From Betaproteobacteria bacterium (GTDB lineage Bacteria; Pseudomonadota; Gammaproteobacteria; Burkholderiales; Rhodocyclaceae): a stretch of 8,566 nucleotides of DNA. How positions within the stretch are numbered: the stretch's first letter is position 1; every line of letters starts with the position of its first letter. The DNA is taken from the NCBI GenBank assembly GCA_028868235.1, contig JAGWUW010000088.1, forward strand, positions 1 to 8,566. The letters are read 5' to 3'. The notes beneath the pieces were generated by a model. The model was given only the letters and a program-made list of their open reading frames with translations. It was not told the origin of the DNA and did not search any database. Below are positions 1 through 6,625 of this stretch, piece after piece. The translations under genes and the position numbers were made by a program.

Positions 1-1
1 C

Positions 2-229
2 CGCATCGACTACGACGATGCCGATGGCGAACTGCTGCTCACCTCGATTTCCGGCAAGGCGCGCAACTGGTCGGCGGCAGCCTTGCTCGGGGCCTTCCTG
101 CGCATGCCTTTCCTCACCCTCGGCGTCATTGCACGCATCCACTGGCAGGCGCTGAAACTCTGGCTCAAGGGCGTGCCCTTCCGGGGCGCCCACCCGTCAA
201 CCCAACCCCTACAGGAATCGACAAAATGA
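2..229 (+). CDS. DUF1365 family protein, C-terminal part (5' end outside window)
   Basis: The reading frame is open from the first bases and stops at TGA 227-229, leaving the last 75 residues. The visible part resembles the C-terminus of DUF1365 proteins: an acidic DADGELLLTSISGKAR stretch, then a hydrophobic segment with PFLTLGVIARIHWQALKLW and the end motif WLKGVPF. Conserved His/Trp in the IHWQALKLWLKG block is typical of the family. The biochemical function of DUF1365 is not established. It is almost always encoded beside a Cfa-like methyltransferase and often an FAD-dependent oxidoreductase, which suggests a role in modifying membrane acyl chains. Its stop codon overlaps the next start (ATGA), so translation of the two is probably coupled. 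The promoter and upstream genes of the operon lie outside the window. Confidence 0.82.
   Translation, partial: RIDYDDADGELLLTSISGKARNWSAAALLGAFLRMPFLTLGVIARIHWQALKLWLKGVPFRGAHPSTQPLQESTK
213..229 (+). promoter_or_regulatory. Ribosome binding site and ATGA coupling at the Cfa-like gene
   Basis: AGGA at 213-216 lies 9 bases before ATG 226. The ATG shares bases with the TGA that ends the DUF1365 gene. This fixes the start of the methyltransferase and implies translational coupling of the pair. Confidence 0.6.
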
Positions 230-1410
230 ATAACACCCTGATCCTGCGCGGCAACGCTAGCGTGGCTCACGACACACGGACTGTCTTCGAACTGCTCGAA
301 AAGCTCGAGGGCGGCTTGCTCGAGGTCCGCCTTCCGGATGGTAGCTGCACCTTGTTCGGCGACGGCGCGAGCGGCGTCTGCCTGCAAGTTTACGACGAGG
401 CGATGTTCGGCATGGTCCTGGCGCGCGGCGACATCGGCTTGGCCGAAGCCTACCTCGACGGCTTGTGGGATTCGCCGGACATCACCGGCTTGCTGACCCT
501 GCTCGCCGCCAATCGCGATGTGTTGAAGAAGGCGCTCTACGGCTCCTGGCGCCAGCTGCTGGCCGCCCGTGTCCGCCACTGGCTGAACCGCAACAGCCGG
601 ACGGGCAGCAAACGCAACATCATGGCCCACTACGACCTGGGCAATGATTTCTACCAGCAGTGGCTCGATGGCAGCATGAGCTATTCGGCGGCGATCTATC
701 GCGACGTCGACGATGGTTCGCTGGAAGCCGCCCAGCACGCCAAATACCAGCGCATCCTGCATTGCCTGCACGCCCGGCCGGAGCAGAGCGTGCTCGAAAT
801 CGGCTGCGGTTGGGGTGGCTTTGCCGAACTGGCTGCAGGATCCGGCCTGCAGGTTACCGGGCTGACCCTGTCGCCGGCGCAGCTGGCCTGGGCGCAACAG
901 CGGGTGCCGCAGGCCGATCTGCGGCTGCAGGACTACCGCGATGTTCAAGAGCAGTTCGATCATGTGGTTTCCATCGAGATGTTCGAGGCGGTTGGCGAGC
1001 GCTGGTGGCCCAGTTACTTCAAGACCGTTTCCCGAGCCTTGAAGCCCGGCGGGACCGCCGTGATTCAGAGCATCACCATCCGCGACGAGCTGTTCGCTGC
1101 CTATCGCAAGGGAACCGATTTCATCCAGCAATACGTGTTCCCCGGCGGCATGCTGCCATCGCGCGGTGCATTCAGGGCTGCTGCAGCCCGGCAGGGGCTG
1201 GCGGTGCGCAACGAGTACGCCTTCGGCCTCGACTACGCCCGGACGCTGGCCGAATGGCGGAATGCCTTCGAAGCCCGCTGGCCCGAAATCCAGAAACTTG
1301 GTTTTGACGAAAACTTCCGCCGCCTGTGGCGGATGTATCTCTGTTACTGCGAGGCCGGCTTCCGTGCCGGAAGTATCGATGTCGTCCAATTTGAACTCGC
1401 GCATCGTTGA
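226..1410 (+). CDS. Cyclopropane-fatty-acyl-phospholipid synthase-like SAM methyltransferase
   Basis: A 394-residue member of the Cfa/CmaA family, which transfers a methylene or methyl group from S-adenosylmethionine to the double bond of an unsaturated acyl chain in membrane phospholipid. Family marks are YDLGNDFY at residue 136, MSYS at 151, the SAM-binding loop VLEIGCGWGG at 189-198, LQDYRD near 234, MFE at 252-254, QYVFPGG near 312 and FGLDY at 333-337. Residues 1-110 match the N-terminal lipid-binding domain. Compared with E. coli Cfa, Glu239 (here E254), Ile268 (I283) and Tyr317 (Y337) are kept, but Cys139 is Ala155 and His266 is Gln281. These five hold the bicarbonate ion in E. coli, so the reaction may differ: UfaM-like methylation rather than cyclopropanation is possible. 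The start ATG 226 has AGGA at 213-216 and overlaps the DUF1365 stop. The family call is firm and the exact product is open. No symbol is given for that reason. Confidence 0.93.
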   Translation: MNNTLILRGNASVAHDTRTVFELLEKLEGGLLEVRLPDGSCTLFGDGASGVCLQVYDEAMFGMVLARGDIGLAEAYLDGLWDSPDITGLLTLLAANRDVLKKALYGSWRQLLAARVRHWLNRNSRTGSKRNIMAHYDLGNDFYQQWLDGSMSYSAAIYRDVDDGSLEAAQHAKYQRILHCLHARPEQSVLEIGCGWGGFAELAAGSGLQVTGLTLSPAQLAWAQQRVPQADLRLQDYRDVQEQFDHVVSIEMFEAVGERWWPSYFKTVSRALKPGGTAVIQSITIRDELFAAYRKGTDFIQQYVFPGGMLPSRGAFRAAAARQGLAVRNEYAFGLDYARTLAEWRNAFEARWPEIQKLGFDENFRRLWRMYLCYCEAGFRAGSIDVVQFELAHR

Positions 1411-1966
1411 TCTGATTGTGCCCGGGGTTCGCCGATTTTCGGCGACGCGTCCTCACGCGCTGGCTTCTGTACGCCGGCGGGAAGTGGTACTCGCGCTCGC
1501 TGGGCTGCCCTTCGCCGCGCTGGCCAACCCGGACCCGCTTGCTGGGCTGCAACGCTGGGGCAACGGCGAATTCCGGCGCTTCGGCTTCCTGGTCTACGAG
1601 GCGACCTTGTGGGCTGCCGACGATCCCGTGCGGCCGCCGCTGGCCCTGCGTCTCGATTACAAGCGAACGATCGCTGGTAGCGCCATCGCCGAGGCTAGCG
1701 TCAAGGAAATGCGCAAGTTCGGCAGCGACGAGGCCAGCCTGCAACGCTGGGGAGAGTCGATGGTGAAACTCTTTCCCAACGTACGGCCCGGTGACCACAT
1801 CGTCGGCATCTATCGCACCGAGGGGGCGGTGTTCCTTTTCAACGGACAGGCAATCGGCGAAATCGCCGACCCCGCTTTTGCCCGCCAGTTCTTCGCTATC
1901 TGGCTAGACCCCCGGACCAGCGCGCCGGAATTGCGCGCTGCGTTGCTCAAGCGCCCCGGCGGCTGA
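1379..1966 (+). CDS. Chalcone isomerase-like exported protein
   Basis: A protein of up to 195 residues of the bacterial chalcone-isomerase-like family (Chalcone_3 type). Supporting stretches are WGNGEFRRFGFLVYEATLWA at 60-79, LRLDYKRTIAGSAIAEAS at 90-107, then KEMRKFG, and a C-terminal FFAIWLDP. These bacterial proteins share the fold of plant chalcone isomerase, but no isomerase activity on flavonoids is implied. Some relatives of this fold bind fatty acids, which would suit the lipid context. An arginine-rich then hydrophobic stretch (VRRREVVLALAGLPFAALA, residues 31-49) looks like an export signal, possibly Tat-like, with cleavage after Ala49. The start is uncertain. ATG 1379 lies 32 bases inside the methyltransferase gene and has GGAAG at 1369-1373. 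GTG 1418, just after the upstream stop, lacks a clear ribosome site. A start nearer the signal peptide would need a rare codon. The stop lies one base before the next ATG. Confidence 0.8.
   Translation: MSSNLNSRIVDLIVPGVRRFSATRPHALASVRRREVVLALAGLPFAALANPDPLAGLQRWGNGEFRRFGFLVYEATLWAADDPVRPPLALRLDYKRTIAGSAIAEASVKEMRKFGSDEASLQRWGESMVKLFPNVRPGDHIVGIYRTEGAVFLFNGQAIGEIADPAFARQFFAIWLDPRTSAPELRAALLKRPGG
1429..1445 (+). repeat. Perfect 7-bp inverted repeat just after the Cfa-like gene
   Basis: TCGCCGA (1429-1435), a TTT loop, then TCGGCGA (1439-1445), 19 bases after the methyltransferase stop. No T tract follows, so it is not a typical terminator. It could affect start selection or message stability at the next gene, or be chance in GC-rich coding DNA. 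Confidence 0.35.
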
Positions 1967-1967
1967 G

Positions 1968-3191
1968 ATGACCAGCGGCCGTATTTTCGCCTATGGACTG
2001 CTCGGCCTGCCCCTGGCTTTCGCCGCGCTGCCTATCTATGTGCATGTGCCGCGCTTCTATGCCGCAGTCAGCGACATGAACCTGGCGCTGCTCGGCAGCA
2101 TCCTGCTCGCTGCCCGCCTGCTCGATGCCGGAATCGACCCGGCCCTGGGCTGGCTGGCCGATCGTTTGCCACGGCGCGGCATGCTAGCCTTCGCCTTGCT
2201 ACCGTTTGCGCTGGGTTTTGTTGCGCTGCTAAATCCCCCACAGAATGGGGCCGCGCTCTGGCTGCTCGCCTCGCTGGCGCTGACTTATATTGGTTTTTCG
2301 GCGGCAACCGTTGCCTATCAAGCCTGGGGAGCTGAGCTGGGTGTCGATTCCGGGGTGCGTACCCGGCTGACCGCATCCCGCGAAGGCTTCGGCCTGCTCG
2401 GCGTGGTCCTCGCCGCAGCCCTACCGACCCTGATCGCCAGCGATCTTAACAAAGGCATCGCCCAGCTGTCCTGGATACTGCCACCTGTGCTGATTGTGGC
2501 TGCCGCCACGACGTTCGCCGGCGTCGGCTCGGGCAGTCAGCCCGTCATCGCAACTACTCCGCTTTGGCCCAGCCTGCGCAGGGTGTTTGCCGATGTCGCT
2601 TTCCGACGATTGCTCCTGGTTTTTGTCGCCAACGGGATTGCCGCAGCCCTGCCGGCGACGTTGTTCCTTTTCTTCGTGGCGGATGTCTTGCAACTCGAGT
2701 CGGCCAGCGGCCCATTATTGGCGCTGTATTTCGTTGCCGGGGCAGCTTCGTTGCCGATCTGGGTTCTCCTGTCGGCTGTCTGTGGGCGAGTCTTGGCGTG
2801 GCTGGGGGGCATGCTTCTGGCCATACTCGCCTTTGCCGGAGCGAGCATGCTGGGGATCGGCGATATCTATCCATTTGCCCTGATCTGTATTGCCTCCGGC
2901 TTCGCCCTCGGTGCCGACCTGGCCCTTCCTGCCGCCATCGCTGCCGATTTGGGCGAACGTCAGGGACAGGCCGGCGCCTGTTTCGGGGTGTGGAATTTCG
3001 TTGCCAAGCTCAATCTGGCGCTCGCCGCCGGCCTTGCCCTGCCGTTGCTCGGGCATCTCGGCTATGTCCCTGGTGGTTCTGCCGGCTTGTCGGCACTGTG
3101 CTTCACCTATGCCTTGCTTCCCCTTGCCTTCAAGGTGCTGGCTGCCGGTCTGCTCTGGCGCTGGCGCCATTCTCTGGAGTTCACGTCATGA
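1968..3191 (+). CDS. MFS transporter of the GPH (MelB-like) family
   Basis: A 407-residue, strongly hydrophobic inner-membrane protein with about twelve predicted membrane segments. The signature is LLDAGIDPALGWLADR at residues 51-66. This is the DAxxDPxxGxxxDR motif after helix 2 of the glycoside-pentoside-hexuronide:cation symporters. Asp53 and Asp57 have the same spacing as Asp55 and Asp59 of Salmonella MelB, which form its cation site. A second family block, YQAWGAELG at 117-125 followed by RTRLTASRE, matches the loop after helix 4. The equivalent of MelB Asp124 looks to be a small or polar residue here. The gene sits inside a lipid-modification operon, so the substrate is more likely lipid-related or a pathway metabolite than a sugar, but this is inference. 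Its start is one base after the previous stop with only a weak ribosome site, suggesting coupling. Its stop overlaps the next start (ATGA at 3188-3191). Confidence 0.87.
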   Translation: MTSGRIFAYGLLGLPLAFAALPIYVHVPRFYAAVSDMNLALLGSILLAARLLDAGIDPALGWLADRLPRRGMLAFALLPFALGFVALLNPPQNGAALWLLASLALTYIGFSAATVAYQAWGAELGVDSGVRTRLTASREGFGLLGVVLAAALPTLIASDLNKGIAQLSWILPPVLIVAAATTFAGVGSGSQPVIATTPLWPSLRRVFADVAFRRLLLVFVANGIAAALPATLFLFFVADVLQLESASGPLLALYFVAGAASLPIWVLLSAVCGRVLAWLGGMLLAILAFAGASMLGIGDIYPFALICIASGFALGADLALPAAIAADLGERQGQAGACFGVWNFVAKLNLALAAGLALPLLGHLGYVPGGSAGLSALCFTYALLPLAFKVLAAGLLWRWRHSLEFTS

Positions 3192-3712
3192 AACTGTTTG
3201 CTGCCGCCCTTTTTTCCCTTGGTCTGACCTCCTGCGCCTCGACCGGCATCGAACAATACCGCGCCGAGCTGCCGGTCCTCGACCTGAGGACCTACCTGAA
3301 CGGCACGCTGGATGCGTGGGGAATCTTTCAGGGGCGTTCCGGCGAGGTGAAGAAGCGTTTCCATGTGGTCATCGATGCGAAGTGGAGCGGTGAAACTGGT
3401 GTTCTCGACGAGAACTTCACGTGGTCGGACGGCACCACCTCGCGCCGGGTGTGGACGCTGATCCGGCAGGCCGATGGCACATTCCGGGGCAAGGCCGACG
3501 ACGTCGTCGGGGAGGCGGTCGGAGAGGTATCCGGCAATACGCTGCGCTGGCGCTATGTGCTTGCCTTGCCGGTCGAGGGCAAGGTGTACAACGTCGATTT
3601 CGACGATTGGATGTTCCTGATGGACGACAAGGTGATGCTGAACCGCTCCTACATGTCCAAGTGGGGTTTCAACCTGGGCGAAGTGACGCTGAGCTTCGTC
3701 AAGCGGCAGTAA
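3188..3712 (+). CDS. DUF3833 family outer-membrane lipoprotein
   Basis: 174 residues. The N-terminus MKLFAAALFSLGLTSCAS is a lipoprotein signal with lipobox LTSC and modified Cys16. Ala17 at position +2 predicts outer-membrane sorting. The mature part is a mostly beta-rich domain with FQGRSGEVKKRFHV at 48-61, a VLDENFTWSDG stretch near 83, YNVDFDDWMF near 139 and a C-terminal SKWGFNLGEVTLSF. These match DUF3833 proteins. Function is unknown, although the domain repeatedly accompanies Cfa-like and DUF1365 genes. A lipid-binding or carrier role in the periplasm is possible but untested. The start is well supported: GGAG at 3176-3179 lies 8 bases before ATG 3188, which overlaps the transporter stop. 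It ends with adjacent TAA and TAG codons. Confidence 0.88.
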   Translation: MKLFAAALFSLGLTSCASTGIEQYRAELPVLDLRTYLNGTLDAWGIFQGRSGEVKKRFHVVIDAKWSGETGVLDENFTWSDGTTSRRVWTLIRQADGTFRGKADDVVGEAVGEVSGNTLRWRYVLALPVEGKVYNVDFDDWMFLMDDKVMLNRSYMSKWGFNLGEVTLSFVKRQ

Positions 3713-3717
3713 TAGTC

Positions 3718-4473
3718 ATGAATCCGCGTATCGCCGAGTGGCAGGGAAAGCGGGTCTGGCTGGTCGGTGCCTCGTCGGGTATCGGCGCGGCGGTAGCCAG
3801 GGAACTTCATTGGCGTGGTGCACGCCTAGCCCTGTCGGCGCGTAGTGCCGACAAACTGGAGGCATTGGCCCTTGCCGATGCCCTGGTACTCCCTTGCGAT
3901 GCGACCGATGCTGCCCGTCTGGCTGCTATCCGCTCGGCCTTGATTGAGGCGTGGGGCGCCATCGATCTGGTGGTGTATCTGGCCGGTGACTACGTGCCGA
4001 TGCGGGCCGATAATTTCGACTTGGCCATCGCCGAACAGGTTGTAACCGTCAATTTCAATGCGGCCATGCGCTTGGCGGCAACGGTCCTGCCCGATCTCCG
4101 GGCGGGAGGCGGGATTGCGTTCGTGGCCAGCGTCGCCGGCTATCGTGGCCTGCCCAAGGCGCTGTGTTACGGTCCGGGCAAGGCGGCATTGATTCACTTT
4201 GCCGAATGTCTGCATCTCGATCTGGCGCCGCGGGGCATCGGGGTATGGGTAATCAATCCCGGATTTGTGTCGACCCAGCTCACCGCTAAAAATGACTTTG
4301 CGATGCCGGCCCTGCTGACGCCCGAGCAGGCCGCGCAGGCAATGATCGACGGCTTTCGGGAGGGACGTTTCGAAATCCATTTTCCTAAGCGCTTCACCTG
4401 CCTGATGAAGCTGTTCGCCCACATGCCTTACCGCTGGTATTTTCCCTTGATTCGCCGTTTTACCGGAGGCTGA
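3718..4473 (+). CDS. Short-chain dehydrogenase/reductase (SDR family)
   Basis: A 251-residue classical SDR that should catalyse NAD(P)-dependent oxidation or reduction of an alcohol or carbonyl. The nucleotide-binding motif GASSGIG is at 17-23, the family Asn in VNFNAA at 114, the catalytic Ser in VASVAG at 138, and Tyr151 and Lys155 in YGPGK. PGFVST at 181-186 is the usual post-active-site loop. The NAG motif is YLAG here (87-90), a mild variation. Arg residues after beta-2 (SARSADK, 40-46) favour NADP(H). The C-terminal tail (KRFTCLMKLFAHMPYRWYF) is basic and aromatic and could contact the membrane. It starts two bases after the stop codons of the DUF3833 gene, and ATG 4475 of the next gene follows its own stop. 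Context suggests a substrate derived from modified fatty acids, but the sequence does not show it. Confidence 0.92.
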   Translation: MNPRIAEWQGKRVWLVGASSGIGAAVARELHWRGARLALSARSADKLEALALADALVLPCDATDAARLAAIRSALIEAWGAIDLVVYLAGDYVPMRADNFDLAIAEQVVTVNFNAAMRLAATVLPDLRAGGGIAFVASVAGYRGLPKALCYGPGKAALIHFAECLHLDLAPRGIGVWVINPGFVSTQLTAKNDFAMPALLTPEQAAQAMIDGFREGRFEIHFPKRFTCLMKLFAHMPYRWYFPLIRRFTGG

Positions 4474-4474
4474 G

Positions 4475-4897
4475 ATGAACCTCAATCCGCTGATCGCTTT
4501 CTACAACGAATTCTCGCCAGACAGTGTCGCGCGCTTCCCGGAGTTCTACAGCGCCGATGCCTATTTCAAGGACCCGTTCAACGAGGTGCGCGGCATCACT
4601 GCCATCCAGCGCATCTTTACCCACATGTTCGGGCAGGTTGCCGAGCCCCGGTTCGTGGTTACCGAAAAGATCGCCGATGCCGGAGGCGCCGTGCTGGTAT
4701 GGGAGTTCTATTACCGGGTAAGGCTCTGGGGCAAGGGAGAGGCGCAGGTCATGCGCGGTGTGTCGCACCTGCGCTTCGATGCTGCCGGCAAGGTCTGCTA
4801 TCACCGCGACTACTGGGATACCGGCGAGGAGTTGTACATGAAGCTGCCGGGCCTGGGCGGCTTGCTGCGCGGCTTGCGGAGGATGTTGGCTGCCTGA
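4475..4897 (+). CDS. NTF2/SnoaL-like domain protein
   Basis: A 140-residue protein with the NTF2-like (cone-shaped alpha+beta barrel) fold. It has an N-terminal helix LIAFYNEFSPDSVARF, then FYSADAYFKDPFNEVRG at 24-40, the central strand AVLVWEFYYRV and a final strand segment HLRFDAAGKVCYHRDYWD at 98-115. His110, Asp112 and Asp115 are candidate pocket residues. Proteins of this fold act as isomerases, cyclases or hydratases, or only bind ligands, so a reaction cannot be assigned. Relatives annotated as nuclear transport factor 2 family proteins occur beside SDR, DUF1365 and Cfa-like genes. A hydrophobic and basic tail (LPGLGGLLRGLRR) may touch the membrane. GGAGG at 4465-4469 gives a strong ribosome site 5 bases before ATG 4475. 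This is the last gene of the operon; the convergent channel gene begins 35 bases further on. Confidence 0.86.
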   Translation: MNLNPLIAFYNEFSPDSVARFPEFYSADAYFKDPFNEVRGITAIQRIFTHMFGQVAEPRFVVTEKIADAGGAVLVWEFYYRVRLWGKGEAQVMRGVSHLRFDAAGKVCYHRDYWDTGEELYMKLPGLGGLLRGLRRMLAA

Positions 4898-4932
4898 GGG
4901 CTGGTGGCTTTGAGCGTCGGGAAATACCCGCT

Positions 4933-6615
4933 TCAACGGGCAGCCAGCAGCTTGCTAAGCAGGCTGCCAGATCTTTCCTGTCCCGTGAGCACATAGTCGA
5001 GTTCGTTGGCGTTGCGCAGGGTTAGCTCCAAGTTGCGCTGCGCTGCCAGCGGGCTGGCGAATAGCAACTGGTCTCCGGCTTGCAGCCTGAAATCGTCGGC
5101 GGGCAACAGGAACCAATCGTTTTCCCGTTCCACGAGCAGCGGCACGACCGGCAAACGAAGCCCGCGGTCGGCGCCATCGCGCAGGATGTCGCCGAGCAGA
5201 ATTCTTTGCTCGTGCATCAGGGCGCGCCACAGGGCTGGTGCTTCGGCGGCATTCAGGCGGTTGTCCCAGACGACCGGAGTCAGGCCGGCACATTCTGCTT
5301 GCAGGCATTCAACCAGGTGCCGACAGCGGTCCTCGTCTATTTGCTGCACGAGATCGAGAAAATGTGCCAGCAAGGGCGCGGTCAGGATGGCGATGCACTC
5401 CTGGGCGATGATGCGGCTGGGCAGCACCGTGAAGTCGGCGTCATAGGCGGCAAACAGGGCGCTGTTGGCGGCATGGTTCTGGCGGGCGACGACGAACAAC
5501 TGCGGATTGAGTCCGGCGGCAGTCACCGCGATCGACAGGTTGTTGATGTCGTTGTCGCTGCCGGCGACGATGCCGCTGGCCCTGTCGATGCCGGCCTGGC
5601 GCAGCGTATCAGCTTCGGTGCCGTCGCCGGGGATGTCGTGGTCGGCATCTTGGGAGCCGGGATCGATGATGGTCAGCGTAATGCCGGTATCGCGCAAGCG
5701 ATTCGCCACGGCATGACCGAAGCTGCCGTAGCCGCACAAGATCCAGTGGCCGCGCGGAGGGCGGGGCGCCTCTGAGAGCGGAGTTTCGGGCAGGCTGGTC
5801 AGCAATTCGATCAGGCGGAAGCGCTCCGGCACGGCGATGGCCAGGGCAAGGCGTTCGGCGAAGCGTTCGTAGGGATTGACGATGTGGTCAGTGCCGAACG
5901 AGGCCATGTTGGCGGTGATAGTGGCCTGTTCGGCGCGGGCGATGACCGAAATGCCTGGGTTGAGTAGGCGGGCGGCGATGGCAATGGCCAGGTTGCTTTG
6001 TTCGTCGTTGGTGACGGCAAGCACGCCGCGGCATCGCGGGTGATTCAGTCCGGCCAGGCGCAGGTTATCGGGCAGCCGGGCATCGGCGGCGAGGGCAGGG
6101 ATATCGGTCTTGAAATCGAGGAGATCGAGTTCCTCGACGCGCAGTTCTTCCTTTTCGATGACAACAAAGGCCTGCCCGATATGGTCGAAGCTGCGGGCGA
6201 TCAGACTGCCGGTTTCGCCGCAGCCACAGATCAGGTAGAAGTCCTGGCTGGTCAGGCGGACGCGTCGGGCGAAGCGGCTGGTGGTCAGCGTGTTCTGGAA
6301 GCCCTTGCCCTGGAGCAGGGCGATCAGGGTGACTACGGAATAGGACCAGCCGATGACCGTCAGGTAGATGCAGAAGGTCACCCACAGGCGCTGGGCGTCG
6401 GAGAAGGCAACAGGGATTTCGCCGAAGCCGATGGTCGTCGCCGTGTAGCTGATGAAATAGAAGGCGTGGAAGAAGGAGAGCGGGGGAGCGGCCTTGCCCT
6501 CGGCGTCGACGCCCGGCACCAGGGTCAGGCCGAAGATCGAGATCGCGTAAATGACGATCAGCACGATGATCGGCACTCGCATGCGACGCAGGACCAGGAA
6601 GAAGGTGCTGTTCAT
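4933..6615 (-). CDS. Two-TM potassium channel with tandem RCK (TrkA-N) domains
   Basis: 560 residues. TM1 spans about 13-33, the pore helix and filter FISYTATTIGFGEIP lie at 54-68 and TM2 at about 78-101. The filter TIGFGE is a variant of the K+ filter TVGYGD. The first RCK domain starts at FYLICGCGETG, with GxGxxG at 131-136 and acidic Glu154 at the end of the second strand. The second starts at WILCGYGSFG (GxGxxG at 295-300) with Asp318 in TIIDPGS. A TrkA-C-like segment follows near 485-535 (LVERENDWFLLPADDF, then LQAGDQLLF). Two RCK domains on one chain with a single pore suggest a tetramer with a complete gating ring, as in Geobacter GsuK. It probably controls K+ flux in response to a nucleotide or ion. 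The start ATG is 10 bases after the DUF6394-like gene, pointing to co-transcription. The direction of K+ flow and the ligand cannot be read from the sequence. Confidence 0.92.
   Translation of the reverse strand: MNSTFFLVLRRMRVPIIVLIVIYAISIFGLTLVPGVDAEGKAAPPLSFFHAFYFISYTATTIGFGEIPVAFSDAQRLWVTFCIYLTVIGWSYSVVTLIALLQGKGFQNTLTTSRFARRVRLTSQDFYLICGCGETGSLIARSFDHIGQAFVVIEKEELRVEELDLLDFKTDIPALAADARLPDNLRLAGLNHPRCRGVLAVTNDEQSNLAIAIAARLLNPGISVIARAEQATITANMASFGTDHIVNPYERFAERLALAIAVPERFRLIELLTSLPETPLSEAPRPPRGHWILCGYGSFGHAVANRLRDTGITLTIIDPGSQDADHDIPGDGTEADTLRQAGIDRASGIVAGSDNDINNLSIAVTAAGLNPQLFVVARQNHAANSALFAAYDADFTVLPSRIIAQECIAILTAPLLAHFLDLVQQIDEDRCRHLVECLQAECAGLTPVVWDNRLNAAEAPALWRALMHEQRILLGDILRDGADRGLRLPVVPLLVERENDWFLLPADDFRLQAGDQLLFASPLAAQRNLELTLRNANELDYVLTGQERSGSLLSKLLAAR
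4939..4968 (+). terminator. Possible weak terminator of the plus-strand operon
   Basis: GGCAGCC (4939-4945) pairs perfectly with GGCTGCC (4962-4968). Inside it GCTT (4950-4953) pairs with AAGC (4957-4960). The sequence after it, AGATCTTTCC, has only a short T run. It lies in the last codons of the convergent channel gene, so the transcripts would overlap. It is the best candidate near the operon end, but not strong. Confidence 0.3.
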
Positions 6616-6625
6616 GCGGTGCAGC

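Noticed and set aside
10..1404. A 464-codon open frame on the minus strand opposite the Cfa-like gene
   Set aside because: It mirrors a clearly functional gene in GC-rich DNA. Its translation has low-complexity Gln/Ala/Gly content and no recognisable domain.
2236..2250. Inverted repeat CCCCA-CAGAA-TGGGG in the transporter gene
   Set aside because: A 5-bp stem inside a coding region, with no T tract; expected by chance at this GC content.
2564..3187. Open frame on the plus strand overlapping the transporter and joined in frame to the DUF3833 gene
   Set aside because: The transporter frame has strong family motifs. The overlapping part is arginine- and cysteine-rich without domains, and the DUF3833 gene has its own ATG, ribosome site and lipoprotein signal.
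3826..4485. 219-codon minus-strand frame opposite the SDR gene
   Set aside because: Shadow of the SDR gene, whose catalytic motifs are intact. No domain is seen in the opposite frame.
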